Shown: in pieces, positions 44,296 to 52,855 of the stretch
Numbering within the stretch: position 1 is the stretch's first letter
How the letters are laid out: each line of letters begins with the position of its first letter
Assembly: GCA_003162245.1 (NCBI GenBank)
Contig: PMMM01000263.1
Span: 9,821-73,310 of the forward strand
DNA length: 63,490 bases
Direction: 5' to 3'
Source: Phycisphaerales bacterium
GTDB lineage: Bacteria > Planctomycetota > Phycisphaerae > UBA1845 > Fen-1342
Made by a program: the position numbers and the translations under genes
Notes under the pieces: model-generated
Database searches by the model: none
What the model saw: the letters and a program-made list of their open reading frames with translations, nothing else
What the model was told of the DNA's origin: nothing

Positions 44296-45765
44296 ATGAA
44301 GCGCGCACTGAGCATCCTGGCGTTGGGGGCGATAGCCATGCTGGCGGCGGGAGCACTTTCGGGCGCGGAGCCGCCGAAGACGCCCGCAGCGCAGGACAAG
44401 GCGGAGGCCAAGGCGGAGAACAAGGGCCGCTGCCGGGTTTACTACTTCCGCAAGGGCAGCGTCGAGTCCACGGAGGGAGAAGTAACGCAATTCCCCGACG
44501 GCTCCTGCGTAGTCGATAAGGGCAAAGGAATAACAATCAGATTCACCAAGGGCGAGATTAAGACGATCACGCCGTTGAATGACAACAAGCCGGCGGCGAC
44601 GCCGGCGTCGCCCGGCGAGTCGCCGGGCCCCGAATCGACGTTGCGCCGGCCGATCTCAGACGCGGAGATTGAGGAGCTTCTCAAGGACATTGTCGCCAAG
44701 GTGGACGAATCGGTCGTCGGCGTGAAGCTGGAGGATCTGGAAGCGCCGCTCACGCTGGACGTGGAGTCCGTCAAGGACATGTTCGCGAAAGCCGGGCTGA
44801 CCTGGAAGGAAGGGGTCCCGCCCGACAAACAGGAAAACCTGCTGATCAAGCCGCACTTCGTGATGGTCTACACGTCGCCGGCGAAGGCGGCCCGGCAGCT
44901 CGGCGCCCGGCTCGAATCCGTGTGGACGTGGAATGTGCGCTTTCTGCGCATGCTGCGTATTCCGGCCCGCCGGCCGCCGTCCAAGCTCGAGATCTTCTAC
45001 TTTGGGACGCACAGCGAGTTTCAGTCTTACTCGATGAGGACGGGGGGCCCGGTCGAGATGGGCGTGCTGGGGTACTACCGGTCCGACATCAACCGATCAC
45101 ACTTCTTCGAGATGGAGACGTGGCCGCCTGCCGCCCAGAGACTCGAGGCCGCCAAACACGCGCCGGCCGACCAGGCGGCGCAGGAGCGGAACAAAGTGGC
45201 GCGCTGGGTGGAGTTTCAGAATCTGGAGGTGATCCAGCACGAAACCGGCCACCACATTCACTTCAACGTCGGCCTCTTCCCACGGAACGCCCACGAGCGC
45301 GAGAGCAGCGTGCCGACCTGGTTGATCGAAGGCACGACCATGATGTTCGAGTTCCCGCCGACCCAGGCGGGGGCCAGCCTCGGCGTCCTGAACCACGGAC
45401 GCCTCGACCAGGTACGCAAGTTCTGGGGACCGCATCCGTTGTCGACGGCCGAGTGGAAGCTGTTTCTGATCGACAACAACGTGTGGTACTCGGGCGTGGG
45501 AAGGGGCAACCCGGGCGCCAGTTACCCGCTGGGTTGGGCGATGGTGTACTACCTGTGGAAGGAGCACCGCGACGGGTATGGGAAGTACCTGCAAACGGTC
45601 TTCGGCCGTGAAGAGGACTTCCGCATGACCAACACGGAACGCGAGAAGGAGTTCGAGGACATCTTCGGCGTGGTCAACGACGAGTGGGTCAACAAGTTCT
45701 ACAAATTCCTCGATTCGCTCCAGCTCAAGCCCTCCCTCGTGCCGGAGGACATCTTCGGTCGCTGA
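44296..45765 (+). CDS. Secreted HExxH putative metalloprotease (DUF1570-like), first of a pair
   Basis: The 489-aa product has a signal peptide (cleavage about residue 23). A small N-terminal domain (residues ~45-95) has Cys and charged strands. The C-terminal domain has the zinc motif HETGHH (in VIQHETGHHIHFN) and a downstream WLIEGTTMMFE segment that may provide the third ligand. This arrangement matches the DUF1570-like family common in Planctomycetota, thought to be metallopeptidases. ATG 44296 with AAGGAA upstream is used; TTG 44287 is also open. The next gene is a shorter paralogue beginning 9 bases after the stop. Confidence 0.75.
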   Translation: MKRALSILALGAIAMLAAGALSGAEPPKTPAAQDKAEAKAENKGRCRVYYFRKGSVESTEGEVTQFPDGSCVVDKGKGITIRFTKGEIKTITPLNDNKPAATPASPGESPGPESTLRRPISDAEIEELLKDIVAKVDESVVGVKLEDLEAPLTLDVESVKDMFAKAGLTWKEGVPPDKQENLLIKPHFVMVYTSPAKAARQLGARLESVWTWNVRFLRMLRIPARRPPSKLEIFYFGTHSEFQSYSMRTGGPVEMGVLGYYRSDINRSHFFEMETWPPAAQRLEAAKHAPADQAAQERNKVARWVEFQNLEVIQHETGHHIHFNVGLFPRNAHERESSVPTWLIEGTTMMFEFPPTQAGASLGVLNHGRLDQVRKFWGPHPLSTAEWKLFLIDNNVWYSGVGRGNPGASYPLGWAMVYYLWKEHRDGYGKYLQTVFGREEDFRMTNTEREKEFEDIFGVVNDEWVNKFYKFLDSLQLKPSLVPEDIFGR

Positions 45766-45773
45766 CGGCCCCT

Positions 45774-46841
45774 GTGGTAACCGCTCGTGCACGGTGGATT
45801 GGCCGCCTCGGGGCTTGTCTGCTGGCATGGACTGGCGTCGCCGGCGCGCCGCCGCGCAGCGCGACGCAGCCCGCGACCGCGACCACGGTGCCGACTCAGG
45901 CTGACCGTCGCGACCTCCTGCCGCCGCTCCCGTCCAATCAAGACACCGCCCGGGACATGCTCCAGCTCGCCGGGCCGTCGGCGCAGCTCTTCGAAAACGC
46001 ACACTTCGCGATCGCGTACACCGGACCCACCGACGGCGCCGCGGCCCTGGGCCGGCGTCTCGAAGCACTTTACCAGGCGCACGTCCGGCTCGTCCGCGAG
46101 TGGAATCTGCCCGCGCACCGCCCGCCGTCGAAACTCGAAGTGTGCTTTTTCGCCCGCTACGACGAGTTCAAGTCGCACCTCGACCGCCTTCTGCCCGACA
46201 CGCCGGAAGCGCTGGGATTCTACGATCCAAACTCGAACCGGACGTACCTCTTCGACCTCGCGACGGCGCCGTCGGTCGTGGCCATCCGCGCGGACGTCGC
46301 CCAGACCCGGCCCGCGGCGCGCGACCGGGTCGCGCGGCGCGTGGCCTGGCTGGAGCGCAGCATCATCCAGCACGAAGCCGCGCACCAGGTCGAGTTCAAC
46401 ATCGGGTTGTTCCGCTCCGCCGCTTCGGCCCCGCGCTGGCTCACCGAAGGGCTCGCCACGCTCTTCGAGCTGCCGCTCGATCCCTCCGGCCGGCCGCTCG
46501 AGCCCCTGAACGGTTACCGGCTGTACGAGTTCCGCAAACTCTACGGCGGTGGCGTGGAAACGCTCGGCGACGTGCGACGTTTCCTCGCGGACGACGAAGC
46601 GTGGTCCGGCGGGCGCTCCTATCCGTTGGCGTGGGCGCTGACGCACTATTTGCGGGAAGAGCATCGCGCCTTCCTGGGCGCCCTGCTGCGCGCTGTCGGC
46701 GCCGGTCGCTTTCCCACGTCGGCCGCCGAGCGGGAGCCGATCCTGAGCGAGTGGTTCGGGCCGTTCGACGCACCGTGGGTCGCTCGGTTCTACGAAGCGA
46801 CGATGCGGCTGCCACTGGATGCGTCCACTTTCCCAGGCTGA
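45774..46841 (+). CDS. Secreted HExxH putative metalloprotease (DUF1570-like), second of a pair
   Basis: The 355-aa product is a shorter paralogue of the preceding gene. It shares the body segments FAIAYT, RPPSKLEVCFFARYDEF and SYPLAWALTHYL, the zinc motif HEAAH (IIQHEAAHQVEFN) and WLTEGLATLFE. GTG 45774 gives a clean signal peptide (WIGRLGACLLAWTGVAGA), so it is exported like its neighbour. The N-terminal domain of the first copy is absent. Tandem duplication and probable co-transcription suggest related substrates. The peptidase role is inferred from the motif only. Confidence 0.75.
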   Translation: MVTARARWIGRLGACLLAWTGVAGAPPRSATQPATATTVPTQADRRDLLPPLPSNQDTARDMLQLAGPSAQLFENAHFAIAYTGPTDGAAALGRRLEALYQAHVRLVREWNLPAHRPPSKLEVCFFARYDEFKSHLDRLLPDTPEALGFYDPNSNRTYLFDLATAPSVVAIRADVAQTRPAARDRVARRVAWLERSIIQHEAAHQVEFNIGLFRSAASAPRWLTEGLATLFELPLDPSGRPLEPLNGYRLYEFRKLYGGGVETLGDVRRFLADDEAWSGGRSYPLAWALTHYLREEHRAFLGALLRAVGAGRFPTSAAEREPILSEWFGPFDAPWVARFYEATMRLPLDASTFPG

Positions 46842-47391
46842 CGCCGCAACCAAATGTAGCGGCCGACCCCCGTGTCGGCCGTAGAGCACCAGGAAGTCCG
46901 CGCCGTGCGCAAAGATCGCGGACGTTAGTAGTACAGAGTGGCGCCGCCCAAACGGAGGGGCGTAATGAGACTGGGTGGCACCGGCAATTATCGACGAACA
47001 AACGGCGCGCCCCGAAAACTGGCGGGTTTCCAGTTGCCCTACGCGCCGCGTGTCCCTCGCGATCCAGGTCCGTCGCCCCGGCGCCGGCCGCAGCCCGCCC
47101 CGCCCCCACTTCCGACTTTTCCGCCAAACCCCGCCAAACTCCACAACCCCCGTGTTTTCCGCCCCTTCCTGATGAGTACTTGACTCGTCCGCGCAGGGGA
47201 CGTTCTCTGCCCGCATGCGTGCCCGACGGCCCAAACAGAGCCCCAAGCGCGAGCGCGGGGTTGTCGGAGAGCGTTGCGTTTCCGGTTGGCGCGCGTTGGC
47301 CGGGAACCGTCGCTGGCGCTCTGGGCTCTGAGCCCCACCGCCCACTATCATCCGCCGGTACACTCAGACAGAGCAGCGCTCCACATCAGCC
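46842..47391. other. Gene-free stretch before the his operon
   Basis: No open frame here has coding character on either strand. It contains a GC-rich hairpin at 46860-46881 and pyrimidine-rich sequence from about 47090 to 47170. Otherwise I see nothing to annotate. Confidence 0.5.
46860..46881. repeat. GC hairpin CGGCCGAC...GTCGGCCG
   Basis: An 8-bp perfect stem (46860-46867 with 46874-46881) and a 6-base loop lie 18 bases after the stop of the HExxH gene. No T-run follows. The flanking TGTAG and GTAG make it look like one copy of a dispersed intergenic repeat, and it may also slow transcription. Confidence 0.45.
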
Positions 47392-47419
47392 TTGACATTT
47401 CCGCTCCAAGAGCTAGACT
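47392..47419 (+). promoter_or_regulatory. Promoter of the his operon
   Basis: A perfect -35 TTGACA (47392-47397) and a -10 TAGACT (47414-47419) are 16 bases apart. The predicted transcript start, near 47426, almost coincides with the leader-peptide ATG at 47428, so the leader peptide may be translated from a leaderless message. Confidence 0.6.
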
Positions 47420-47427
47420 GGATAGCA

Positions 47428-47487
47428 ATGAAGATCACACGAGCCAGCTTGCATCATCATCACCACGGAGAACGCGTGGCCGGGTGA
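47428..47487 (+). CDS. hisL: his operon leader peptide with five consecutive His codons
   Basis: A 19-codon frame encodes MKITRASLHHHHHGERVAG with five adjacent His codons (47452-47466), followed by a TGA. It lies about 115 bases upstream of hisG, between a strong promoter and a rho-independent terminator. This arrangement is the hallmark of ribosome-mediated attenuation as in enteric hisL (seven His codons). There is no clear Shine-Dalgarno; the promoter position suggests a leaderless start. The His run and context make chance very unlikely. Confidence 0.85.
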   Translation: MKITRASLHHHHHGERVAG

Positions 47488-47550
47488 TGGTGTAGCTGCC
47501 TCGAACCGTAGACAACCATCGACGCCGGCCTTGGCCGGCGTCGCTTTTTT
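47463..47550 (+). terminator. his attenuator: pause hairpin, antiterminator and terminator
   Basis: The terminator stem is 11 bp, perfect (47520-47530 with 47533-47543), and is followed by six T (47545-47550). The alternative antiterminator pairs 47478-47483 (GGCCGG) with 47525-47530 and 47486-47490 (GATGG) with 47516-47520. A pause hairpin pairs 47463-47467 (CCACG) with 47475-47479 (CGTGG). A ribosome stalled on the His codons would free 47478-47490 to form the antiterminator. One finishing at the TGA (47485-47487) would cover that strand and allow termination. Confidence 0.85.
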
Positions 47551-47601
47551 ATGCCTGGACGCCGCCGGCCGGGGCCCGCCGAAGAACTGAAGGAGCCCCG
47601 G

Positions 47602-48477
47602 ATGTTGACGCGTGCGGCGCTCGCCCCCCTCCGCCTCGCCCTGCCGAAGGGGCGCATGCAGGAAGCGGTCTTTTCTCTGCTGGCCGACGCCGGCATTCAC
47701 CTCCGTTTTGGCCCGCGCGATTATCGGCCCGCGGTCTCGCTGCCCGGGCTGGAGGCGAAGGTCCTCAAGCCGCAGAACATCCTCGAGATGTTGCACATCG
47801 GCTCGCGCGACGTGGGCTTCGCGGGCGCGGACTGGGTCGCGGAGCTCGCCGTCAACGTTGTCGAGCTGCTGGACACCGGCCTCGATCCCGTCACGCTGGT
47901 CGCCGCCGCCCCGGCGGAGATTCTGGTCGACGGCCGGCTGCCGCAGCGTCCGCTCGTCATCGCCTCGGAGTACGAGCGGCTCACGACGGCCTGGATCCGC
48001 ACGGCCGGGCTCGAAGCCCGCTTCGTACGCTCCTACGGCGCCACCGAGGTCTTCCCGCCCGAGGACGCCGACTGCATCGTCGACAACGCCGCCACCGGCT
48101 CCACCCTGCGGGCCAACGGACTGGAGATCGCGGCGGAGCTGATGTCGTCCTCGACGCGCCTGTACGCCAACCCAACGGTGCTGGACGACCCGGCGCGCCG
48201 CGACGCCGTCGCCCAGCTCGTGACCCTGTTGCGGTCCGTCCTCGACGCCCGGCAGCGGGTGATGCTCGAAGTGAACGTGCCGGCGGACCGCCTCGAAGCC
48301 GTCGTCGCCATCCTGCCGTGCATGCGCGAGCCGACGATCGCACCGCTGCACGGCAGCGCGGGATACGCCGTCAAGGCCGCCGTCCCGCGCGACCGCCTGC
48401 CGAGCGTGATCACCGAGCTGAAGGCCCACGGCGGGACCGACGTGGTCGTGACGGCGCCGTCGCAGATCGTGCCGTGA
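47602..48477 (+). CDS. hisG: ATP phosphoribosyltransferase, long form
   Basis: HisG joins ATP and PRPP in the first step of histidine synthesis and is the usual target of feedback inhibition. The 291-aa product is the long type, with a catalytic body (LALPKGRMQEAVFSLL, the PRPP-binding-loop-like VDNAATGSTLRANGL) and a C-terminal ACT-like regulatory domain (residues ~215-291). No HisZ is needed. ATG 47602 has AAGGAG at good spacing, and the open frame to 47551 overlaps the attenuator. It is the first structural gene of the his operon. Confidence 0.96.
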   Translation: MLTRAALAPLRLALPKGRMQEAVFSLLADAGIHLRFGPRDYRPAVSLPGLEAKVLKPQNILEMLHIGSRDVGFAGADWVAELAVNVVELLDTGLDPVTLVAAAPAEILVDGRLPQRPLVIASEYERLTTAWIRTAGLEARFVRSYGATEVFPPEDADCIVDNAATGSTLRANGLEIAAELMSSSTRLYANPTVLDDPARRDAVAQLVTLLRSVLDARQRVMLEVNVPADRLEAVVAILPCMREPTIAPLHGSAGYAVKAAVPRDRLPSVITELKAHGGTDVVVTAPSQIVP

Positions 48478-48497
48478 CGGATGCGGAGATGTGGAGC

Positions 48498-49616
48498 ATG
48501 AAAGAGACGCAGACAATCGCGATCTGGCCGGCACCGGGGGTGGCGGGTGTCGAGGCGTACCGCGTGGCGAAGCCGGATGGCCGCATCGACCTGCACCTGG
48601 ACGGCAACGAGGGCGCCGCCCCGCCGGCGGTGCTCCTCGAACTCATCGCCGAGCTCGGTCCGGAAACGTTACGCCGCTACCCGCGCACGGAGCCGCTGGA
48701 GGCGCTGCTGGCGGCGCGTTTCGGCGTCAGCCCGGGGCAGGTCGTGGTCACGGCCGGCGCAGACGACGCGCTGGACCGCGCCTGTCGCGCGGCGCTGGGG
48801 CCGGGACGCGAGCTCATCTTGCCGGTGCCCACGTTTGAGATGCTGGAGCGCTACCCGCCGCTGGTTGGGGCGGCGTGCGTGCGAATTCCGTGGCCGGCGG
48901 GACCATACCCGACCGCGCAGGTACTCGCATTTGTGTGGTCACGCACCGGCGCCATCGCCGTCGTCTCGCCGAACAACCCGACCGGCGCCGTGGCGACCGC
49001 GCGCGACCTGGAGAAACTGGCCGCGGCGGCCCCGCAGGTGCTGCTGATCGTCGACCTGGCCTATGCCGAGTTCGCCGACGAGGATTTGATGACGCCGACG
49101 CTTCGGCTGCCCAACGCGGTCGCGGTGCGGAGCTGCTCGAAGGCGTGGGGGCTGGCGGGCCTGCGGATCGGCTATGCGATCGGCCCCGAACCGATCATCG
49201 ACTGGCTGCGGGCGGCGGGCAGCCCGTATCCGACTTCCGGCCTGTCACTCGCGCTGGCCGCCCGGCGGTTGGAAACCGGCGTGGCACAGATGGACGCCCT
49301 TGTGCAACGCGTGCGGCAGGAGCGACAGCAGTTGTTCGACGTATTGCAGCGCTGCGGCGCCCGGCCGCTGCCGTCGCAGGCGAATTTCGTGCTCGCCCGC
49401 TTCGCCGACGCCGGGCGCGTCCGCGACGGACTGGCCACGGCGGGCATCGCGGTCCGGCGGTTCCCGCAGCGTCCGGGGCTGGACGACGCGTTGCGCATCA
49501 CCTGCCCGGGCGACGAGCGCGCGTTCGCGCGACTTACCGCGGCAATCGAGCGCGCATACCAGGTCGATCCGAGTGCATTTCGGCCGGATGCCAGTGTTCG
49601 AGAGGAGCGCACATGA
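48498..49616 (+). CDS. hisC: Histidinol-phosphate aminotransferase
   Basis: HisC is a PLP-dependent enzyme converting imidazole-acetol phosphate to histidinol phosphate (step 7). The 372-aa product has the class I aminotransferase motifs VSPNNPTGAV, IVDLAYAEFA and SCSKAWGLAGLRIGYA, which contains the PLP-binding Lys. ATG 48498 has GGAG 9 bases upstream; ATG 48489 is an alternative. Its TGA overlaps the hisB ATG (ATGA), showing coupled translation. Confidence 0.95.
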   Translation: MKETQTIAIWPAPGVAGVEAYRVAKPDGRIDLHLDGNEGAAPPAVLLELIAELGPETLRRYPRTEPLEALLAARFGVSPGQVVVTAGADDALDRACRAALGPGRELILPVPTFEMLERYPPLVGAACVRIPWPAGPYPTAQVLAFVWSRTGAIAVVSPNNPTGAVATARDLEKLAAAAPQVLLIVDLAYAEFADEDLMTPTLRLPNAVAVRSCSKAWGLAGLRIGYAIGPEPIIDWLRAAGSPYPTSGLSLALAARRLETGVAQMDALVQRVRQERQQLFDVLQRCGARPLPSQANFVLARFADAGRVRDGLATAGIAVRRFPQRPGLDDALRITCPGDERAFARLTAAIERAYQVDPSAFRPDASVREERT

Positions 49617-50200
49617 ACGAAGGTGAGGCAGAAATCAAGCGTCAAACGTCCGAGACCGACATCGTGCTGTCGCTGCGGCTCCATGGCGAGGGCCGCGCTG
49701 CGGTGCAGACCGGCCTCGGCTTTCTCGATCACCTGCTGACCGCGCTGACCCGCCACGCCCGCATCGACCTGGAGCTGACCTGCCGCGGCGACCTGCACGT
49801 CGACGATCACCACACCGCCGAGGACTGTGCGTTGGCGCTGGGGACGGCGTTGGACCAGGCGCTGGGCGAGCGGTGCGGAATCGCCCGTTTCGGGTACGCC
49901 TATGCCCCGCTGGACGAGGCCCTGGCCCGCGCGGTCGTGGATCTGTCCGGCCGCCCGTTCGCGGCCATCGAGCTAGGGCTGCGCCGCGAGCGGCTCGGCG
50001 ACCTCGCCTGCGAGAACGTCGGCCACGTGCTATCGTCGCTCGCGACCGCGGCCCGCTGCGCTCTGCACGTGGATGTGCTGCGCGGCGACAACGACCACCA
50101 TCGCGCTGAGGCGGGGTTCAAGGCGGTCGCGCTCGCGCTCCGCATGGCCATCGCCCGCGACGGCTCCGACCAGATTCCGAGCACGAAAGGCGTGCTGTGA
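49613..50200 (+). CDS. hisB: Imidazoleglycerol-phosphate dehydratase
   Basis: HisB dehydrates imidazoleglycerol phosphate (step 6). The 195-aa protein is monofunctional: it has the metal-binding histidine motifs GFLDHLLTALTRHA, DDHHTAEDCALALG and ENVGHVLSSLATAA, and NDHHRAEAGFKAVA near the C-terminus. It lacks the phosphatase domain of the enteric HisB fusion, so histidinol-phosphate phosphatase must come from elsewhere. ATG 49613 overlaps the end of hisC. The TGA overlaps the first base of the hisH ATG. Confidence 0.97.
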   Translation: MNEGEAEIKRQTSETDIVLSLRLHGEGRAAVQTGLGFLDHLLTALTRHARIDLELTCRGDLHVDDHHTAEDCALALGTALDQALGERCGIARFGYAYAPLDEALARAVVDLSGRPFAAIELGLRRERLGDLACENVGHVLSSLATAARCALHVDVLRGDNDHHRAEAGFKAVALALRMAIARDGSDQIPSTKGVL

Positions 50201-50835
50201 TGTCCGCCGATGAGGTCCTGATCGTGCGCACCGGGACGGCCAACCTGGCGTCCGTTTGTGCCGGCCTGCGCCGCGCGGGCGCTGCGCCGCGCCTCACCGA
50301 GAGCCCGAACGATGTGGCCGCCGCGGAGCGCGTCGTACTGCCCGGCGTCGGAGCCTTCGGGGCTGCGATGGCGCGGTTGACGGACAAGGGTCTCGATCGC
50401 GTGCTGACGGAGCGCATCGCCGCCGGCCGGCCGACGCTCGCCGTCTGCCTGGGCCTGCAACTCCTGTGTGACGAAAGCGAGGAGACGCCGGGCGTTCGCG
50501 GACTTGGGCTGGTCGCCGGTCGCATTACGCGCTTCTCGACGGCGGTGCGCGTTCCCCAGTTAGGCTGGAATCTCGTTGCGGCCGGCGACGGCGCGCCTCT
50601 GCTGCACGACCCCGGCCACGCGTATTTCGCGAACTCGTACAAGCTGGACGCAGCCCCCACGGGATGGACCGCGGCGTACGCGGACCACGGCGGGCGCTTC
50701 GTCGCGGCGCTGGAGCGCGGCAACGTGCTCGTGTGCCAGTTCCACCCCGAGTTGTCGGGAGCGTGGGGGCTGGAATTGCTGCGGCGTTGGCTGGGCGCGA
50801 CCCAGCCGCGGCGCACGGGAGGTGCCGCGTGCTAA
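50200..50835 (+). CDS. hisH: Imidazole glycerol phosphate synthase glutaminase subunit
   Basis: HisH supplies ammonia from glutamine to HisF (step 5). The ~211-aa class I glutaminase has the nucleophile in [11 protein letters not shown], the oxyanion-side PGVGAFG motif, and the catalytic His/Glu in QFHPELSG. The start at ATG 50200 is one base into the hisB stop; GTG 50197 is equivalent by one residue. It overlaps the start of hisF by 7 bases, fitting a coupled HisH-HisF pair. Confidence 0.95.
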   Translation: MSADEVLIVRTGTANLASVCAGLRRAGAAPRLTESPNDVAAAERVVLPGVGAFGAAMARLTDKGLDRVLTERIAAGRPTLAVCLGLQLLCDESEETPGVRGLGLVAGRITRFSTAVRVPQLGWNLVAAGDGAPLLHDPGHAYFANSYKLDAAPTGWTAAYADHGGRFVAALERGNVLVCQFHPELSGAWGLELLRRWLGATQPRRTGGAAC

Positions 50836-51584
50836 CGGTCCGCATCATTCCATGCCTCGACGTGCGCGACGGACGCGTGGTGAAGGGCGTGCGTTTCTCC
50901 GGGCTGCGCGACGCCGGCTCGCCGCCCGAGCGGGCCGCTGCCTACGGAGCGCAGGGGGCCGACGAGCTCGTCCTGCTGGACGTATCCGCGACACCGGAGG
51001 GGCGAGCGCACCAGACCGAGACCACCCGCCGCGTGCGGGAGCAGCTTTCGATTCCGCTCACGGTCGGCGGCGGCGTGCGAACGCTCGATGACGCCCGCGC
51101 CTTGCTCGAAGCAGGTGCCGACAAGGTGGCCGTGAACACCGCGGCGGTGCGCACTCCCGATTTGATCGACCGGCTCGCGACGGAGTTCGGCTGCCAATGC
51201 ACAATCTTGGCGCTGGACGCGGCCCGCACGCCCGCGGGCAATTGGGAGGTCGTCGTACTCTCCGGGCGCGAGCGGACCGGGCGCGACGCGATCGCGTGGG
51301 CCGGCGAGGCGACGCGCCGCGGGGCCGGCGAAATCCTGCTCACGAGTTGGGACCGCGACGGCACCCGCGCCGGGTACGACGTGGACCTGATCGCCGCCGT
51401 CGCGGGCGCCGTCCGTGTGCCGGTGATCGCGTCGGGCGGGGCCGCGGGGCCGGAGCATCTGCTGGCTGCGCTCCGGGCCGGTGCAGACGCCGTTCTGGCC
51501 GCCTCGATCTTCCACGACCGCGACATGACCGTGGGGGCCGTGAAGGACTACCTCGCCGAACGCGGCATCCAGGTGCGCCGATGA
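50829..51584 (+). CDS. hisF: Imidazole glycerol phosphate synthase cyclase subunit
   Basis: HisF closes the imidazole ring and releases AICAR, using ammonia from HisH. The 251-aa (beta/alpha)8 barrel has the catalytic Asp in [13 protein letters not shown], the GGGVRTL and GADKVAVNT phosphate-binding segments, and the second catalytic Asp in [14 protein letters not shown]. The start is GTG 50829, inside the end of hisH. The stop overlaps the ATG of the fused hisA-I-E gene. Confidence 0.97.
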   Translation: MLTVRIIPCLDVRDGRVVKGVRFSGLRDAGSPPERAAAYGAQGADELVLLDVSATPEGRAHQTETTRRVREQLSIPLTVGGGVRTLDDARALLEAGADKVAVNTAAVRTPDLIDRLATEFGCQCTILALDAARTPAGNWEVVVLSGRERTGRDAIAWAGEATRRGAGEILLTSWDRDGTRAGYDVDLIAAVAGAVRVPVIASGGAAGPEHLLAALRAGADAVLAASIFHDRDMTVGAVKDYLAERGIQVRR

Positions 51585-52855
51585 TTGTGCCTTCGATTGA
51601 TCTGATGCAGGGCCAGGCCGTCCAGCTCGTCGGCGGTCGCGAGAAAGTCCTCGACGCCGGCGATCCGCGGCCCATCGCCGAGCAGTTCCGGCTGGCGGGC
51701 GAAATCGCGGTCGTGGACCTGGACGCCGCCCTCGGCCGCGGCTCGAACGCCGGGCTGATTCGCGAACTGCTGCGGATCGCGCCCTGTCGCGTGGGCGGCG
51801 GGATTCGCGCCGCGGAAGCGGCCCGGGCCTGGCTCGACGCGGGCGCCACGCAGGTCGTGCTGGGCACGGCGGCGGTACGCGAGGTGCTCGCCGCGCTGCC
51901 GCGCGAGCGTGTGGTCGCCGCGCTGGACGCGGTCGAGGGCGAGGTCGTCGTCGACGGCTGGCGGACGCGCACCGGCCGCGACGTCTTCGACGCCATGCAG
52001 GACCTCCGCGACCTCGTCGACGGCTTCCTCGTCACGTTCGTCGAGCGCGAGGGCCGGCTGCAAGGCAGCGACCTCGCGCGTGCCGAGAAGCTGCGCGCCG
52101 CCGCCGGTGACGTGCGGCTCACCGTCGCGGGCGGCATCGCGACCGTCGACGAAGTGGCCGCGCTCGACCGCCTGGGCATCGACGCGCAGGTCGGCATGGC
52201 GTTGTACACCGGCCGGCTGGACCTCGCGGACGCCATCGCCGCCCCGCTCACCTCGGACCGCCCCGACGGACTGTGGCCGACGGTCGTCGCCGACGAACGC
52301 GGCGCCGCGCTCGGACTGGCATGGTCGAACCGCGAAAGCCTGCGCGCCGCCGTACGCGAGCGCGCGGGCGTTTACCACTCGCGCACCCGCGGCCTGTGGC
52401 ACAAAGGCGCCACGTCCGGTGCAACGCAGGAGCTTCTCCGAATCGATCTGGATTGCGACCGCGACGCGCTGCGCTTCACCGTCCGCCAGCACGGCTCGGG
52501 CTTCTGCCACCGCGGTACGCGTACCTGTTGGGGCGACATGGGCGGGCTCGGAACGCTCGCCCGGCGGCTGGAGGAGCGGCGGCGTGCCGCCCCGGACGGC
52601 TCCTACACGCGCCGTCTGCTCGACGATCCCGTCCTGCTCCGCAGCAAGCTGGTTGAGGAAGCCCGCGAGCTGGCGCTGGCCGGCACACACGACGAGGTGG
52701 TCGGCGAAGCCGCCGACGTGCTGTACTTCACCTTGGCCGCGCTCACGAAAGCCGGCGTGCCGCTCGAGGAGGTCGAGGCCGAACTCGACCGGCGCAGTCT
52801 GCGCGTGACACGCCGCCGCGGCGACGCGAAGCCCGCTGAGGAGTCCTCGTCATGA
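51581..52855 (+). CDS. hisA-hisIE: HisA-HisI-HisE trifunctional fusion
   Basis: One 424-aa protein carries three histidine enzymes. Residues 1-~225 are HisA (ProFAR isomerase; catalytic D7 in PSIDLMQG and D125 in VVVDGW). Residues ~230-325 are HisI (PR-AMP cyclohydrolase; D291/D293/D295 in DCDRDA and Cys292/309/316 for zinc). Residues ~325-405 are HisE (PR-ATP pyrophosphatase; EEARE and GEAADVLYF acidic motifs). Together they would perform steps 2, 3 and 4. HisI-HisE fusions are common; HisA joined to both is one I do not recall as standard. All three sets of key residues are intact. The HisA-HisI junction is short (residues ~222-231). Both gene ends overlap neighbours by 4 bases. Confidence 0.93.
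   Translation: MIVPSIDLMQGQAVQLVGGREKVLDAGDPRPIAEQFRLAGEIAVVDLDAALGRGSNAGLIRELLRIAPCRVGGGIRAAEAARAWLDAGATQVVLGTAAVREVLAALPRERVVAALDAVEGEVVVDGWRTRTGRDVFDAMQDLRDLVDGFLVTFVEREGRLQGSDLARAEKLRAAAGDVRLTVAGGIATVDEVAALDRLGIDAQVGMALYTGRLDLADAIAAPLTSDRPDGLWPTVVADERGAALGLAWSNRESLRAAVRERAGVYHSRTRGLWHKGATSGATQELLRIDLDCDRDALRFTVRQHGSGFCHRGTRTCWGDMGGLGTLARRLEERRRAAPDGSYTRRLLDDPVLLRSKLVEEARELALAGTHDEVVGEAADVLYFTLAALTKAGVPLEEVEAELDRRSLRVTRRRGDAKPAEESSS

Noticed and set aside
46938-47183. Short plus-strand open frames in the gap before the his operon
   Set aside because: They lack a convincing start context and the translations are Arg/Pro-rich with no motif or signal peptide.
47452-47466. His-codon run considered as a chance CAT/CAC repeat
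   Set aside because: It lies in frame in a short ORF with promoter, stop, antiterminator and terminator directly ahead of hisG, which chance would not provide.
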